Counted from the stretch's first letter, positions 25,408 to 36,188 are shown. The stretch is 64,000 bases of DNA from Paraglaciecola psychrophila 170 (GCF_000347635.1 NC_020514.1:1178001-1242000); one strand, 5' to 3'. Program-made: numbers and translations. Notes: a model not told the origin generated them from the sequence alone.

Positions 25408-26274
25408 ATGAAGTTTCTCTGCATTACTTTGACTTTATTCTATTTTTGCAGCTCGTCCTGGGCTTCAGTCAGACTAGTGGTCGCGTCCGATAACTGGTGC
25501 CCTTATATCTGCGATGATCAGCAATCACCTGGTTATATTGTCGAAATAGTGCGTGATATATTTCATCAAAATAATATAAGCCTCAAGTTTGAAACCCTAC
25601 CGCTGGCCAGAGCGATGCAGTTTGTAGCAAATAATCAAACTGATATGGTGTTAGGACTAACTGAAGAACAAATCATTGAACACAAACTAAGCAAAAGTCA
25701 GCTATCTGTTGGTCGTCCTACCCTTGATTTTTTTGTCATTAATGGTAATCCTTGGCGGTATACTTCAAACACAGAATTGATTAAACACCTTGCTGATGAC
25801 AAAAAAATTGGGATCATTAAGGGTTACAGTTATGGTGAATTTTTTAATAATCTTATTGAATCGAGACCTAAATATTTTTATGTTTCTCACGGCAATACAC
25901 CACTTGATACTAATCTTAATCTTCTCAACGCAGGCCGCATCGATATAATAATAGACAATAAATACACGGTGTTATTTTCCGCACAATCTTCCGTACAATC
26001 TTCCGCACAATCTTCCGCACAATCTTCCGCACAATCTTCCGCACAATCTTCCGCACAATCTTCCGCACAATCTTCCGCACAATCAGAACTTATAAAAAAT
26101 TTAGTTCATGCAGGTACTGAAGGTGAAGGCGGGGGTATTTATGTTGGTTTTGCGCCACATCTTTCCACTGATTATATCAATATGCTGGATCAAGGCATCA
26201 TTGAATACAGAAAAAGTGGCAGGCTTAAAGTTTTACTCAATAAATATGGCATCACTGACTGGAAAAAGGATTAA
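25408..26274 (+). CDS. Periplasmic solute-binding protein (SBP_bac_3-like) with AQSS tandem repeat
   Basis: The 288-residue protein has a signal peptide (MKFLCITLTLFYFCSSSWA) and the amino-acid-binding protein fold: LVVASDNWCPYICDDQQSPG, GYIVEIVRDIF, LPLARAMQFVANNQTDMVLG and a late GGIYVGFAPH segment. Such stand-alone proteins of Alteromonadales are often not linked to an ABC permease and may be sensors. No permease is adjacent here. After DNKYTVLFSA at about residue 190, a 12-bp unit encoding AQSS is repeated in frame (25981-26084), inserting about 35 residues into the second lobe. The normal sequence seems to resume at AQSELIKNLVHAG. Effect on binding is unknown. Confidence 0.85.
   Translation: MKFLCITLTLFYFCSSSWASVRLVVASDNWCPYICDDQQSPGYIVEIVRDIFHQNNISLKFETLPLARAMQFVANNQTDMVLGLTEEQIIEHKLSKSQLSVGRPTLDFFVINGNPWRYTSNTELIKHLADDKKIGIIKGYSYGEFFNNLIESRPKYFYVSHGNTPLDTNLNLLNAGRIDIIIDNKYTVLFSAQSSVQSSAQSSAQSSAQSSAQSSAQSSAQSSAQSELIKNLVHAGTEGEGGGIYVGFAPHLSTDYINMLDQGIIEYRKSGRLKVLLNKYGITDWKKD
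25981..26084 (+). repeat. In-frame 12-bp tandem repeat (VNTR), about 8.7 copies
   Basis: Unit GCACAATCTTCC starts at 25981 and recurs every 12 bases to 26065, with a partial ninth copy to 26084. Only the second unit differs (GTACAATCTTCC, Val for Ala). Near identity points to recent expansion by slippage. The unit is a multiple of three, so copy changes alter protein length but not frame. Confidence 0.95.
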
Positions 26275-26781
26275 CTTATATTTAAATGGGCACCGATTAG
26301 CCATCTGTGACTAAGTAAATTAAAGGCTGTAGTCCCTAGCTGGGATTCATTTCTTCCACAAGATTTTGCATTATTAGCATGGCGAAGGCTAATGATTTTT
26401 GAATGGCAGAATGCTTGCCAACTCCTTTTACTTTGCAACACCACCATTCGATTTAATATTTGCCTGATATCAGGTAAATTTATTTGGGTAATTATCAGGG
26501 ATACTAAATCGCAACGCTTATTATTAAAAATCTTAAAGTTCGAAGTTAAAAACGTCAATAACGTAAAATAAAAAAATTACTCGATTCTGCTGCGTCAGTC
26601 TAATGGCTGGATGATAATTATAATGTTGACCAGGATAGAAAAATTAATGGCTCAACTAGCTAACAGTTGAGCGTTTTTGTGATGAACTTCACCTCATTTC
26701 TCTTCGAATACAACCACAAAACATAGTAATATTGAATATTGGCGATAAAAAATCGCTGCTTTAATAATAAAGGATAACTTA
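26275..26781. other. Gap with a terminator; no convincing gene
   Basis: Apart from the hairpin at 26650-26672 I see no feature. A 95-codon minus frame (26271-26558) has no recognisable domain, and its composition looks like chance. Confidence 0.45.
26650..26677 (+). terminator. Rho-independent terminator
   Basis: GCTCAACT (26650-26657), 7-base loop, AGTTGAGC (26665-26672), then GTTTTT. It lies 376 bp after the solute-binding protein gene and about 105 bp before the next gene. Confidence 0.7.
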
Positions 26782-28682
26782 ATGAATAAGAAAACCTTAT
26801 CAAGGTTCATTATATTGTGTTGTTACATGATGCTGACAACATTTGTACAAGCTGCAGACACCAAAGAACCAGATAAAAGAGCTGAGTATATTCGTTCTCA
26901 TTATGCAAAATATGAATATCAAATTCCGATGCGTGATGGCGTGAAATTGTTTACTTCGGTATACATTCCTTACGACAAATCATCTGAATATCCGATGATG
27001 ATGCAGCGCACTCCTTATCGTGTTGCCCCATATGGTGCTGATAAATATAAAACCAAATTAGGGCCAAGTGAAATTTTTGAAAAAGAGGGGTTTATTTTTG
27101 TTTTTCAAGATGTGCGTGGCAAATTTATGTCTCAAGGTGAGTACGTTAATATGCGTCCACAAGACGCAAATCAAAAAGGTGGTAATGCCACCGATGATGC
27201 CACCGACAGCTATGACACTATTGACTGGTTAGTTAAAAACGTTCCAAATAATAACGGGAAAGTGGGGATGTGGGGCACGTCTTATCCCGGATATTATACC
27301 TCGGTCGCCGCCATTAATAGCCATAAAGCCCTTAAAGCGATTTCACCTCAAGCCCCAATAGCCAACTGGTTTTATGATGATTTTCATCGTAATGGTGCGT
27401 TTTCTACACCCATGGCGTTTATTTTCTTCGATACTTTCGACAAACAGCGCGAAGGGCAGTTTGCTTACTGGCCAAAAGGTATGGACTCTATTACGCCTGA
27501 TGGTTATGACTTTTTCCGTAATCTGGGTCCATTGAGCAACGTTAATAAAGATTATTTTAAAGGTGAGCGTCCGTTCTGGAATGAATTAACTGAACATCCT
27601 AATTATGATGAATATTGGCAGGCGCGTAATGTGTTACAACACCTTACCAATGTTAAACCAGCCACCTTAGTTGTAGGCGGTTGGTATGATACTGAAGATC
27701 TATATGGGCCTCTGGAAACCTATCAAACTATGTCCAAAGGCAATAAAAAGACAATATCCATCTCATCATGGGACCTTGGTATCACGGTCAATGGAATTCA
27801 GCTGACGGCAGTAAAATGGGTGAAGCCGAATTTGGCTTTAACACCAGCGAATGGTTTCAAGAACGAATCTTATTGCCATTTTTCAAACAAAATCTAAAAG
27901 ACATTAAAGATGATAAAGACGCTAAAGCAGTATCATTGGCAACTGCGACGATGTTCGAAACAGGTGCTAATCGCTGGCGCGAATTTGATACTTGGCCACC
28001 AAAACAAGGTAAAGATGTTGTGCTATATATGGGAGCTAATGAAAAGCTATTGGATCAAAAAGAGTCTAAAGGTGGTTCGAGTGATTATATAAGCGATCCA
28101 AACAAACCTGTTCCTCACTCAGATAAAGTCAGTCGCGGCTGGGATCGTCCATATATGGCAGAAGATCAACGGTTTACTGCTCGTCGCTCTGATGTTTTAG
28201 TGTTTAATGACGAAGTGGCAACTGAGGATCAAACCATTGCAGGCTCGATTGATATTAATCTGTGGGTATCTACCGACCAAAGTGCAGGCGATTTTGTGGT
28301 TAAGTTAGTTGATGTATTCCCAGGTATGGATGAAACCACCAATAAAGTAGACAAAGAAACGGGCAACCGTCATGAGTTAGTGCGTTGGGGCATTATTCGT
28401 GGACGTTTTAGAAACAGTATGAGCACACCTGAGCCGTTTGAACCTAATAAACCCACACTGGTTAAATTTGAACTATTGGACGTACTGCACACCATCAAAC
28501 GTGGGCATAAGTTACAAATTCAGGTGCAGAGCAGCATGTTTCCGTTTATGGATATGAACCCACAAAAATATGTTGATAATATTTTTAAGGCTAAGCCAGA
28601 AGACTATGTCAAAGCGCAACATAAGCTTTATCACAGCGAACAATACCCAAGCTCGATTGAATTTAAAGTGATTGCTCACTAA
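26782..28682 (+). pseudogene. S15/CocE-NonD family hydrolase, split by a one-base frameshift
   Basis: Two overlapping frames make one protein of about 633 residues. The first (26782-27897) has a signal peptide (FIILCCYMMLTTFVQA), YQIPMRDGVKLFTSVYIP, the nucleophile S167 in GMWGTSYPGYY and the Asp D303 in VVGGWYDTED. The second (from about 27768) begins MGPWYHGQW with the catalytic His and ends with the jelly-roll C-terminal domain typical of CocE/X-Pro dipeptidyl peptidases. Inserting one base near 27762 restores the frame. As read, the first fragment lacks the His and the C-terminal domain and would be inactive. The family includes glutaryl-7-ACA acylases, cocaine esterases and Xaa-Pro peptidases; substrate unknown. 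The break is not at a slippery site, so a mutation or sequencing error is likely. Confidence 0.88.
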
Positions 28683-28778
28683 CCAAAGTTGGTAACGGAT
28701 ATGACGTTTCTGAATAGAGTAACTTGAAGCACAAAGCTGCGAGTTATTAGTCTACAATGTACGCTTTAACAATCTAAA

Positions 28779-28811
28779 AATAAAAAACGTCTTAATTGGC
28801 GTTTTTTTATT
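28779..28811 (+). terminator. Strong rho-independent terminator of the S15 hydrolase gene
   Basis: AATAAAAAACGTC, loop TTAATT, GGCGTTTTTTTATT forms a stem of about 12 pairs ending in seven T, about 100 bp after the stop codon. Confidence 0.8.
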
Positions 28812-29343
28812 TTGAGTATAGCGAAGAATAAGCACGGTGAATGCACGCCTCTTTGTATTGTAATCTCGTCAGTCGATTGGCTTACATAGATTTTTCACCA
28901 TCAAACTGTACACCCTTTACGGTGCATAAAATAAAGTGAAAAAACGTAACCATATATTTTCTTTAACGGTAGCCTTATTTTTACTAGCAGCTTTTCTCGA
29001 AAGCCTTTTAAGATCGACTATTTGATGACGCTTAGCAGCGATATTTATCGTCGCGTTTATCTTGGGCAGTATTAGCTTTAGTAACAAAACTCACACGAGT
29101 ATTGGGGGGATATCCTCAAAACGCCATTCAATCGACTTTATGGTCTGCTACGCTCGACTTAGGTGAACTGCACATAAAAACGCTTAGAAGTATTATTCAA
29201 GACAAGTAACAGACCTTGTATATGGGTATTCTTGCAATTATAGATAGTTTCAATCAGTTCTTAGTCCAGCCCAGTTAAAATTAAAAGCAACTTTTTTGCT
29301 CTTGAATGGAAAATAATTAGCCGTAATACTTTACATTATTCTA
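28812..29343. other. Non-coding or decayed gap before the IS element
   Basis: Short open stretches occur, such as a GTG at 28936 with a signal-peptide-like KKRNHIFSLTVALFLLAAFL that stops after about 30 codons. No gene can be followed. It may hold remnants of a decayed gene. Confidence 0.35.
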
Positions 29344-30328
29344 CATGCCTATGCACCTGGCTCAGGTCGATTTTACAGGTAAGTGAATTATTGCTAAGTT
29401 TAACAATCGGTTAGGTATTTGTTTTTCGATAAATCGACGATTGAACCGATAACAGAACTCATCAAAGTATTCTTGTAGGTATTTTCCGGTTACACCATGA
29501 AACGTACCTAACAAAAACGTTCTTAAATTGCCGATGGCTATATGTACCCACGGTAACCCTTCATCAACTAAATAACCCGGGGTTACTCTTGCCTCATAGT
29601 TTTCTGTTTGACCTATAATATTCAATGCCGGCAATGCATCAGAATGAACTTGTTGGCCTTGTTTCAAGTGTTTCTTGACGAATTCATTCACGCTAAAATG
29701 ACAAATGCTATCGACCACTGCCATTGCGATAAATCCTGCTTTTTTATCCTTACTTTCACAGGCTATCAGCACATTCTTTTTTCCTGCTGCTCCGCGTCCT
29801 CGTTTGCCTTTTTGTCTACCGCCAACCAGAGCGTCGTCTAGCTCTATTGTGCCACTTAATTGATATAAACTATCTCTATGCCCCATAGCCGTTTTAAGTT
29901 TCTTTAAAATCAGCCTCGCGGTTCGCCAATTGACTTCTATTAATTTACTGAGTCTCAGTGCTGAGATACTTCCCTTATCAGAGCCAAAGAGAATAGATAG
30001 CCCAAAACCACTGGTTCAAAGTGATTTTGCTGCCGTAAAAAAGTGTTCCTGACATGACTGAGGTCTGCTTTTTACATTGTGTACACTCGTATAAATGATG
30101 ACTTGTAATTTCATAGCTATGGTTATTGCCACAACCAGGGCAAATAAAGCCATTTAGCCATTTCATTTGTTGCAAGTATTTTAAGCAATCATCTTCTGTA
30201 CTAAACTGTTTTTGCCAAGCTAAAAAGCTTGCTTCTGGCATGTTCATGGTAATGGTTACCTATGCGGGGTGTTTGTATATACAGTACAGTACAGTACAGT
30301 TCAGTCCTGAGTTATCTGCATAGGCATG
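29344..30328. mobile_element. IS1595-type insertion sequence (about 985 bp)
   Basis: The terminal inverted repeats CATGCCTATGCA (29344-29355) and TGCATAGGCATG (30317-30328) match perfectly for 12 bases; a second matching block TCAGG follows six mismatched bases. Immediately outside, TATTCTA occurs at 29337-29343 and again at 30330-30336, a probable target duplication. The interior encodes an IS1595-type transposase on the minus strand, which is frameshifted. Four copies of ACAGT (30281-30300) lie near the right end. Confidence 0.88.
29362..30247 (-). pseudogene. IS1595-family transposase, frameshifted
   Basis: The N-terminal part (start 30247) has the family zinc ribbon: CPGCGNNHSYEI, later CTQCKKQTSVMSGTLF, then ITLNQWFWAIYSL. 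At about 29985 the frame is lost; shifting by one base gives GSDKGSISALRLSKLIEVNW and continues into the DDE ISXO2-like domain of the second frame (IELDDALVGGRQKGKRGRGA, later HSDALPALNIIG and HIAIGNLRTFLLGTFHGVTG). Removing one T from a TTT restores about 294 residues. As read, no full transposase is made, so the copy is probably immobile. Confidence 0.9.
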
Positions 30329-30380
30329 ATATTCTATTATAGAATTTAGTATTGTTTAAACATCGTATGAAGGTATTTTT

Positions 30381-31318
30381 ATGGAAAATGATACGCTTGA
30401 CTTACTTAAATCAAACATAGCTAAGCTTAAAGTCTGGAACAATAAGCATCAGAATTTGACGCTTGTTAGCAGTCCTAAAAAAATGACTATTTCACGTACT
30501 AGCGCAGCTTTTATTCTGGCCACAAGCACTATTTCTAGCCCTTTGTTAGCTACTTCAAATGACCATAGGCCGCTTTGGTCATCAACAACATTACTGAATA
30601 GACATTTGGTAAATGTCGATTATTCAACACTTACATCTTATTTGATTATTCCTATTTTTGATAATGTCAGCACCAGAAACATCACTGCTAGCGACCAACC
30701 TAATTATAAAAAAACATTTTTATAGCACTGATACGTTGGGTGTTCGCGGAGAGTAAGGAAGCGGAAGATAAAAGCCAAAGTGCTGACCTTCATAGATTTG
30801 CATCAATCATGGTAGCCCTACTCAATAGCGGTAGTCCTAACAAAATGGCTGTATTTTTAGCTCAAGTTCACAATAATATTACACGGGAAATGCACGAACC
30901 TAGAAACGAAGCACTCGAAAAATTAGATAAGGCTGCGACGGCAAAGGCAAAAATAATGGATAAACAATTCGAAGACCGACAGGTTGTGATGCAACTGGCT
31001 AGGCTCAGTCAAGTAGAAGCCTCTATGAAGCAGTTTGCTGCTTTAGACGCTCAAGCTTACCAGTTAGGTTTTGAAACATTCAACAGGCTCAAGGACATCG
31101 ATACAAATCTCAATATTCCTCTTTATGAAAGAGCCGCCTTCAATGAGGGGATCGAAATAGGTAAGCACAGTTATGATGTATCTCCTGCTATCAGAAACAG
31201 TATGCATCTGGATGAAACTGAAAAGCCACTTACCAGCTCTGATAATGGTTTGATTGAAGCAGATAAGAAAACCATCAAAAACAAGATTGAACTTATCTTA
31301 ACTGATCTTGGAACATGA
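30381..31318 (+). pseudogene. Unknown gene split at a seven-A run
   Basis: ATG 30381 opens a 114-residue frame that stops at 30723-30725. It has a polar start (MENDTLDLLKSNIAKLKVWN) and a hydrophobic segment (AAFILATSTISSPLLATS). The -1 frame is open before the stop and continues after the A7 run (30708-30714) as KNIFIALIRWVFAESKEAED, then a long, charged, helical region to 31318. One extra A would join them into about 312 residues with a hydrophobic segment in the middle. The second part could alternatively start at GTG 30740 as a separate 192-residue coiled-coil-like protein. I recognise no family. It lies 53 bp beyond the IS element. Confidence 0.5.
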
Positions 31319-31795
31319 ATGGATATAATACGTAATCTGAACTTGGTTTGAGATGTGTCGCAACCCTGGAAGTTATTGCAATAAAAATAATATGTCAGAT
31401 GGTGCCAATTAGTTTGCAAAGGCATTGAACGCATCCAGTGCTGCTATTATTACGTTTATCAAGGCGAGCTTGTAATGGAGTTGTGCTCTATTGTGAGCAA
31501 GTTCAACGAAGATAGGCGCTATTATAGTGGTTCTCTACGATATAGCTTATCCCGAGCTCAGGTCACATAAAAATATGTACTCAATAAATATGCCAGCTAA
31601 AGCTCTCGTTAACTCAAACAGCAATGATTCATTTGAAGTCAGGAATGCGTTGTTGCTTTGGCAGTGAGTTTATAAAAAACAAAATATGACAATCTATAGT
31701 TTCTGAGCCGCCTCTATTATTACGACAAGAGAAGCGTCATAAAAATCCTTCCCTCATCGCAGTGTTTTTATCAGTTTACAACTTATTATGGCTGT
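31319..31795. other. Gap without recognisable features
   Basis: This 477-bp AT-rich region lies between convergent genes. I see no gene, strong hairpin or repeat in it. Confidence 0.45.
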
Positions 31796-34633
31796 TTATT
31801 TCTGGGGTGATGCAGGGTTCAATAAAATTGGCTCACCAAATCCTAGTGCTTTCATCCGCGCTAATTGGGTGTTGGCATCGCCTACAAAAAACCAAATCAT
31901 TTGTTTGGGATCTAGGTATTTATCCGCTAGCGTTTTCACTGTTTGAATGGTGATGTTTTTAACTATTTTTTCTCGTTGCTTAACGTAATCTTCAGGCCAA
32001 TCGTATTTACTAATATTATTTAATAACCCTAGTTTTGAATTGGCTGTTTCAAATGCTCTAGCGTTACTTTTTATTAAAAAGCTTTTGCTGGTGACTAAAT
32101 CCTGTTGTGAGTAGGTTTTCCCATAATTTTCGAGAATTTCTTTGATTAATTCAGCAGATTCTAAAGTAACGTTTGAGCGTACTTGACTAAAAATTCTAAA
32201 GATACCGGGATCTTTGGTACCAGAAAATCTCGAATTAATACCATAAGTGTAGCCTTTCCCCTCGCGTAAGCCTTGTGTCAATTGTGAAGCAAAACCGCCA
32301 CCACCAAGAATGTAATTAATAATCGTGGCTGGATAGTAGTTTTTATCTGTCACTGCCAGTGCTAAATAACCAATATTAACGACGGTTTGTTTGGCGTTAG
32401 GTATATCGTAAAAGTACACTTTGGACTGTTTGGGTTCGATAGGAGGGTCATAGCTGGGAATAGCGACCTTAGTCGATGGCCAGTTTGCTTTTAACTCTGA
32501 CAATGACGCTAGCACTGCTTTTTTATCTATAGCGCCTACAACATGAACACGAGTTTGGTTCGGCGATATATTTTTTAGATAAAATGTTTGTAAATCTTCT
32601 AAGGAAATTGCAGCAACAGAATCCTTGTTGCCCAATATATTTTTTGCGCGAATATTATTTTCGCCGTATATCAATTCATTAAAATTATTCTCGGCAACAC
32701 TCCTCGGACTGGCTTCTTGCTGACGTATCTGCGACAGCGTTTGTTGCTTAATTAAGGTAAATTCTTTTTGGTCCCAACGGGGTTCTAGTAATATTTCCTT
32801 TACTAAATTCATGGCCTGAGAATAATTTTTAGCCAGTGTGTTTACCCTTACACTAATATCTTCTTGGTTGGCCTCAATTCTAATTGATGCTCCAATTTGT
32901 TTGATAGCGTTTTCAAGTTCTTCAGGTGTTTTATTACTAGTACCGCTGCTCAGCATTTGAGCCAGTATATTGGTCATGCCTACTTTATCCATTTGCTCAA
33001 GTAATTGCCCGCCGTTTATAATAATTTCTACGTCAACAAGGGGCACTTCATTTACCTCTATACCAAGTATTTGAATGGTATCAAGCTGAGCCCGCCAAAT
33101 ATCTGGAACCATCGCCTCGGTTGCTCCTCCATAATGCGGCTCCTTTGAACGGTCGAATGTTGAAGGAGTTTTTGCGTAGGTAGTTACGATGTTAGGATCG
33201 ACTTGTTTTTCAATACCCTGAATAACTTGTTCTTCGGGTACATCTGCTTTAGTAGAGCCTTTAACTGCGAGCTCAACTTTACCTTTAGGCACAAAGCTGG
33301 TGACCACATAATTCTTGTTTTTGATATATTGCTGGTACACACGTTTTACGTCTTGTTTAGTCACGCTTAAAATTGCCTTAATTATTTTTTCTGCGTAACC
33401 AGGATCGCCGGTATAAATATTGTATTGAGCCAGCTGTGCGCCTTTACCCAGTACACTTGAAAATTGATCATAAAATTTAGTTTCTTGAGTGGCCAGAATA
33501 CGTTGTAGGTCCTGTTCAGATATCCCATTTGTTTCAAACTGCTTAAAAGCTTCGTCAATCCCTTTGTTTACCTCGTCTAAATCTATATCAGAATATGCCT
33601 TAGCGATTAAATACACTTGGCCTGCTAGCTCACTAGCCTGATGAAACATATTTGCATCTGGGACTAACTTTTTATCTTCAACAAGCACTTTATAAAGCGG
33701 TGCAGATTTGCCATTTGCAAGGTATTCAAACAATACGTTTAATGCGTACGCATCAGGATGATATTGCTCAACAGTAGGGTAAGTTCGTGTAATTTGCGGG
33801 AGATTGGCGAAGTTGTCTTCATAATAACGTTTAACCGTTTCATTTAGCTTTATGGGGCGCTTTTTAAGAGCAGTAATTTTGTTTCCTGATTTAATTTCAG
33901 AAAAATACTTTTCTACCCATGTTTTTGCCTGTACAGGATCAAAATCACCCACAACAGTGAGGGTGACATTATTAGGTACATACCAACGTTTAAAGAATTG
34001 TTTTACATCATCCAATGTGGCGGCTTGCAAGTCTGCCAAAGAGCCTATTACCTGCCAATGATAAGGATGGTCTTGAGGATAAAGGTTCTGGTCGATCACC
34101 AACCAGTTGTGTCCATAAGGTGCGTTATCGCTGCTTTGGCGCTTTTCATTTTTGACAACCTGTTTCTCTTTTTCCAACACCGCTTCAGTAACGGTATTGA
34201 TAAACCATCCCAGCTTATCAGCCTCTGCCCATAACATTTTTTCTAATGCATCTTTTGGTACTGTTTGTAGATAATTGGTTCTATCTCTAGTTGTTGAACC
34301 ATTGGCACCAGAGCCGCCAATTTTTGCTGATAACTTATCTAAACCACCTTTACCTAAGTTTTCTGATTCAAGAAACAGTAAGTGTTCAAACATATGAGCA
34401 AAACCGGTTCGTCCTTTAATTTCGCGGGCCGAGCCAACGTGTGCAGTTAAGTTGACTGCCACCACCGGGTCAGAGCGGTCAATGTGAAATACTATTTCTA
34501 ACCCATTCTCCAAAATAAATTTTTCATATTTGACTTCAAAATGAGGTTTTTTAGGTGTTTCTTGAGCCATTAGGCTGTGAGTTATGCCCAAAACGTATGC
34601 AAAAAGTATTAAGTAGATTGTTACTTTTTTCAT
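31796..34633 (-). CDS. Secreted M16 (pitrilysin-family) zinc protease, double-domain
   Basis: The 945-residue protein has a signal peptide (IYLILFAYVLGITHSLMA). The first M16 domain carries the inverted zinc motif H80-M-F-E83-H84 in GFAHMFEHLLFLES and a downstream Glu in LEKEKQVVKNEKRQSS. The inactive second half contains the usual IWRAQLDTIQILGIEVNEVP and GYTYGINSRFSGTKDPGIF segments. The family degrades peptides in the periplasm or outside the cell. The ATG at 34633 follows AAATGAAAAAA-type sequence and the length is normal for these fused two-half enzymes. It is monocistronic by spacing. Confidence 0.95.
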   Translation of the reverse strand: MKKVTIYLILFAYVLGITHSLMAQETPKKPHFEVKYEKFILENGLEIVFHIDRSDPVVAVNLTAHVGSAREIKGRTGFAHMFEHLLFLESENLGKGGLDKLSAKIGGSGANGSTTRDRTNYLQTVPKDALEKMLWAEADKLGWFINTVTEAVLEKEKQVVKNEKRQSSDNAPYGHNWLVIDQNLYPQDHPYHWQVIGSLADLQAATLDDVKQFFKRWYVPNNVTLTVVGDFDPVQAKTWVEKYFSEIKSGNKITALKKRPIKLNETVKRYYEDNFANLPQITRTYPTVEQYHPDAYALNVLFEYLANGKSAPLYKVLVEDKKLVPDANMFHQASELAGQVYLIAKAYSDIDLDEVNKGIDEAFKQFETNGISEQDLQRILATQETKFYDQFSSVLGKGAQLAQYNIYTGDPGYAEKIIKAILSVTKQDVKRVYQQYIKNKNYVVTSFVPKGKVELAVKGSTKADVPEEQVIQGIEKQVDPNIVTTYAKTPSTFDRSKEPHYGGATEAMVPDIWRAQLDTIQILGIEVNEVPLVDVEIIINGGQLLEQMDKVGMTNILAQMLSSGTSNKTPEELENAIKQIGASIRIEANQEDISVRVNTLAKNYSQAMNLVKEILLEPRWDQKEFTLIKQQTLSQIRQQEASPRSVAENNFNELIYGENNIRAKNILGNKDSVAAISLEDLQTFYLKNISPNQTRVHVVGAIDKKAVLASLSELKANWPSTKVAIPSYDPPIEPKQSKVYFYDIPNAKQTVVNIGYLALAVTDKNYYPATIINYILGGGGFASQLTQGLREGKGYTYGINSRFSGTKDPGIFRIFSQVRSNVTLESAELIKEILENYGKTYSQQDLVTSKSFLIKSNARAFETANSKLGLLNNISKYDWPEDYVKQREKIVKNITIQTVKTLADKYLDPKQMIWFFVGDANTQLARMKALGFGEPILLNPASPQK

Positions 34634-34895
34634 TTAAATCCATGATTTACAGCGAAAAATTAATTGATGTGATAATTACATATTTTTCAAAAGACTAAAA
34701 GTGGATATGGGACAGCTATAGGGGGATCTTCAATTTATAAACCTCAATGAATAATAATGAGTCAGCCATAGGTTGCAGTTATTAAGTCAGCAAAAAACAT
34801 GTATTTTACTCACTGACCCAGTCAGTCTATTTAGTACAATCTGTTGGGTGCTTTGAAAATATATGGCCATGCAATTACTGTTTATAAGGTTGACT

Positions 34896-35087
34896 CTACC
34901 TTATCTTGGAGATACCAATGGCAGCACAAATAACACCGCCAACCATGCTTAACCAAGCCTCAATGTGAGTATCACCACTGAATGCACGGCTAATCTGAGA
35001 GCTTGCCGAGTCAAATACATCGTAACCCCACAAGGCTAAAGCCACACCTAGAACAATTAGTACAATGCCAATAATTTTGTTATTCAT
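34896..35087 (-). CDS. DUF3185-like small membrane protein
   Basis: The 63-residue protein has two hydrophobic helices (IIGIVLIVLGVALALWGYDV and WLSMVGGVICAAIGISKIR) separated by the conserved region SASSQISRAFSGDTH. This matches the small DUF3185 family of unknown function. AGAGAAAAAT precedes the ATG. Confidence 0.82.
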   Translation of the reverse strand: MNNKIIGIVLIVLGVALALWGYDVFDSASSQISRAFSGDTHIEAWLSMVGGVICAAIGISKIR

Positions 35088-35365
35088 ATTTTTCTCTCGA
35101 CTATCAAACGCAGATTTAGTGCTTTTTCGTTAGACTGACACATCTTTTATATTTTAAGCAATTATTAGTTAGCTCGCTACATCAATCAACAGTTTAGGAA
35201 CGTCAATGAATTTTTAACTGCAGGTTTACTTTAGTTATTGTGCCTACTTCCCTCTCGAAGCAAAGCACCGCTCCTGTTTATTAATCTAATCTTAATGTTC
35301 GTGTAAAGTCTTTTTAAAGTTGTTTCTTTAAAATTCTACTGTGTTGATTAATCAATATTAGACAA

Positions 35366-36041
35366 GGAATATATAAAAAAAAGTAATCTGACATTATTTG
35401 CTGTTACGTCACTAACCACAGTCCAATTCGCCACAGCTTTCGAACAAGGTGACATGATACTTCGTGCTGGTTTGCTACCGTGAGTCCTGACGATTTTTCA
35501 ACAAATATTGTGGTTGGAAGTGACTTAGGGGTAAACGTTGCAGTAGATAATAATACCCAGTTAGGACTTAATATTGCTTGTTTTTTAACAAATAATATTA
35601 ATGTTGGGCTATTGACTGCCACACCTTTTGTTCGTGATGTAATTTTTGGCGTCAGCGGTCTGCTTGGTACTGGTGACCAATTGGGTGAAGTCACACACTT
35701 ACACCCAACAATGACCTAACTATTATTTTAATAACGCTTCAAATAATTTTCGGCCATATTTAGGTATAGGCTTAAATTACACCATATTCTTTGATGAAGA
35801 GTTTACTTCAGCAAACGATGCAGCCGGATTAAAAGATTTGTCATTAGATAATTCTTTGGGGTTAGCGGCTCAGGTGGGTGCCGATTACATGCTCAACTAT
35901 AGGTGGTTTATAAATGGGGCACTTCGTTGGATATATATTGATACCGGAGCATCATTTAACCTTAATGCAGCAGAAGTCTCAGTAGACAGTATCGAGATCG
36001 ACTCTTGGATATACTCAGTGACTCTTGGTTATCGGTTCTAG
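35366..36041 (+). pseudogene. OmpW-family outer membrane protein, multiply disrupted
   Basis: Frame pieces together encode an OmpW-type barrel. Near 35369 the expected start reads ATA AAA AAA AGT, so ATG has become ATA (KKSNLTLFAVTSLTTVQFAT signal peptide). FEQGDMILRAGL is followed by a one-base loss near 35475, then TVSPDDFSTNIVVGSDLGVN continues (the 35480-35719 piece). A second shift at about 35720 precedes YYFNNASNNFRPYLGIGLNY and the C-terminal strand (DYMLNYRWFINGALRWIYID, ending VTLGYRF) with its terminal Phe. OmpW porins carry small hydrophobic molecules. With at least three lesions the gene is probably dead. Confidence 0.85.
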
Positions 36042-36188
36042 AATACTGAATATAAAGTTAACAAACGCTATGTTTTCATAACTCTGACATAGTCTATAAG
36101 AATAAACGTTAGCGGGCTCCAAATAATCGATTTAGACGTTTAAGTGCTCGTTTTTAAATTACCCGTATTCTATTTAACACGAATAACA

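Noticed and set aside
25981..26084. CRISPR array
   Set aside because: The repeats are contiguous 12-bp units without spacers and lie inside a coding frame.
26271..26558. 95-codon minus-strand frame
   Set aside because: No domain, overlaps the end of the solute-binding protein gene, composition looks like chance.
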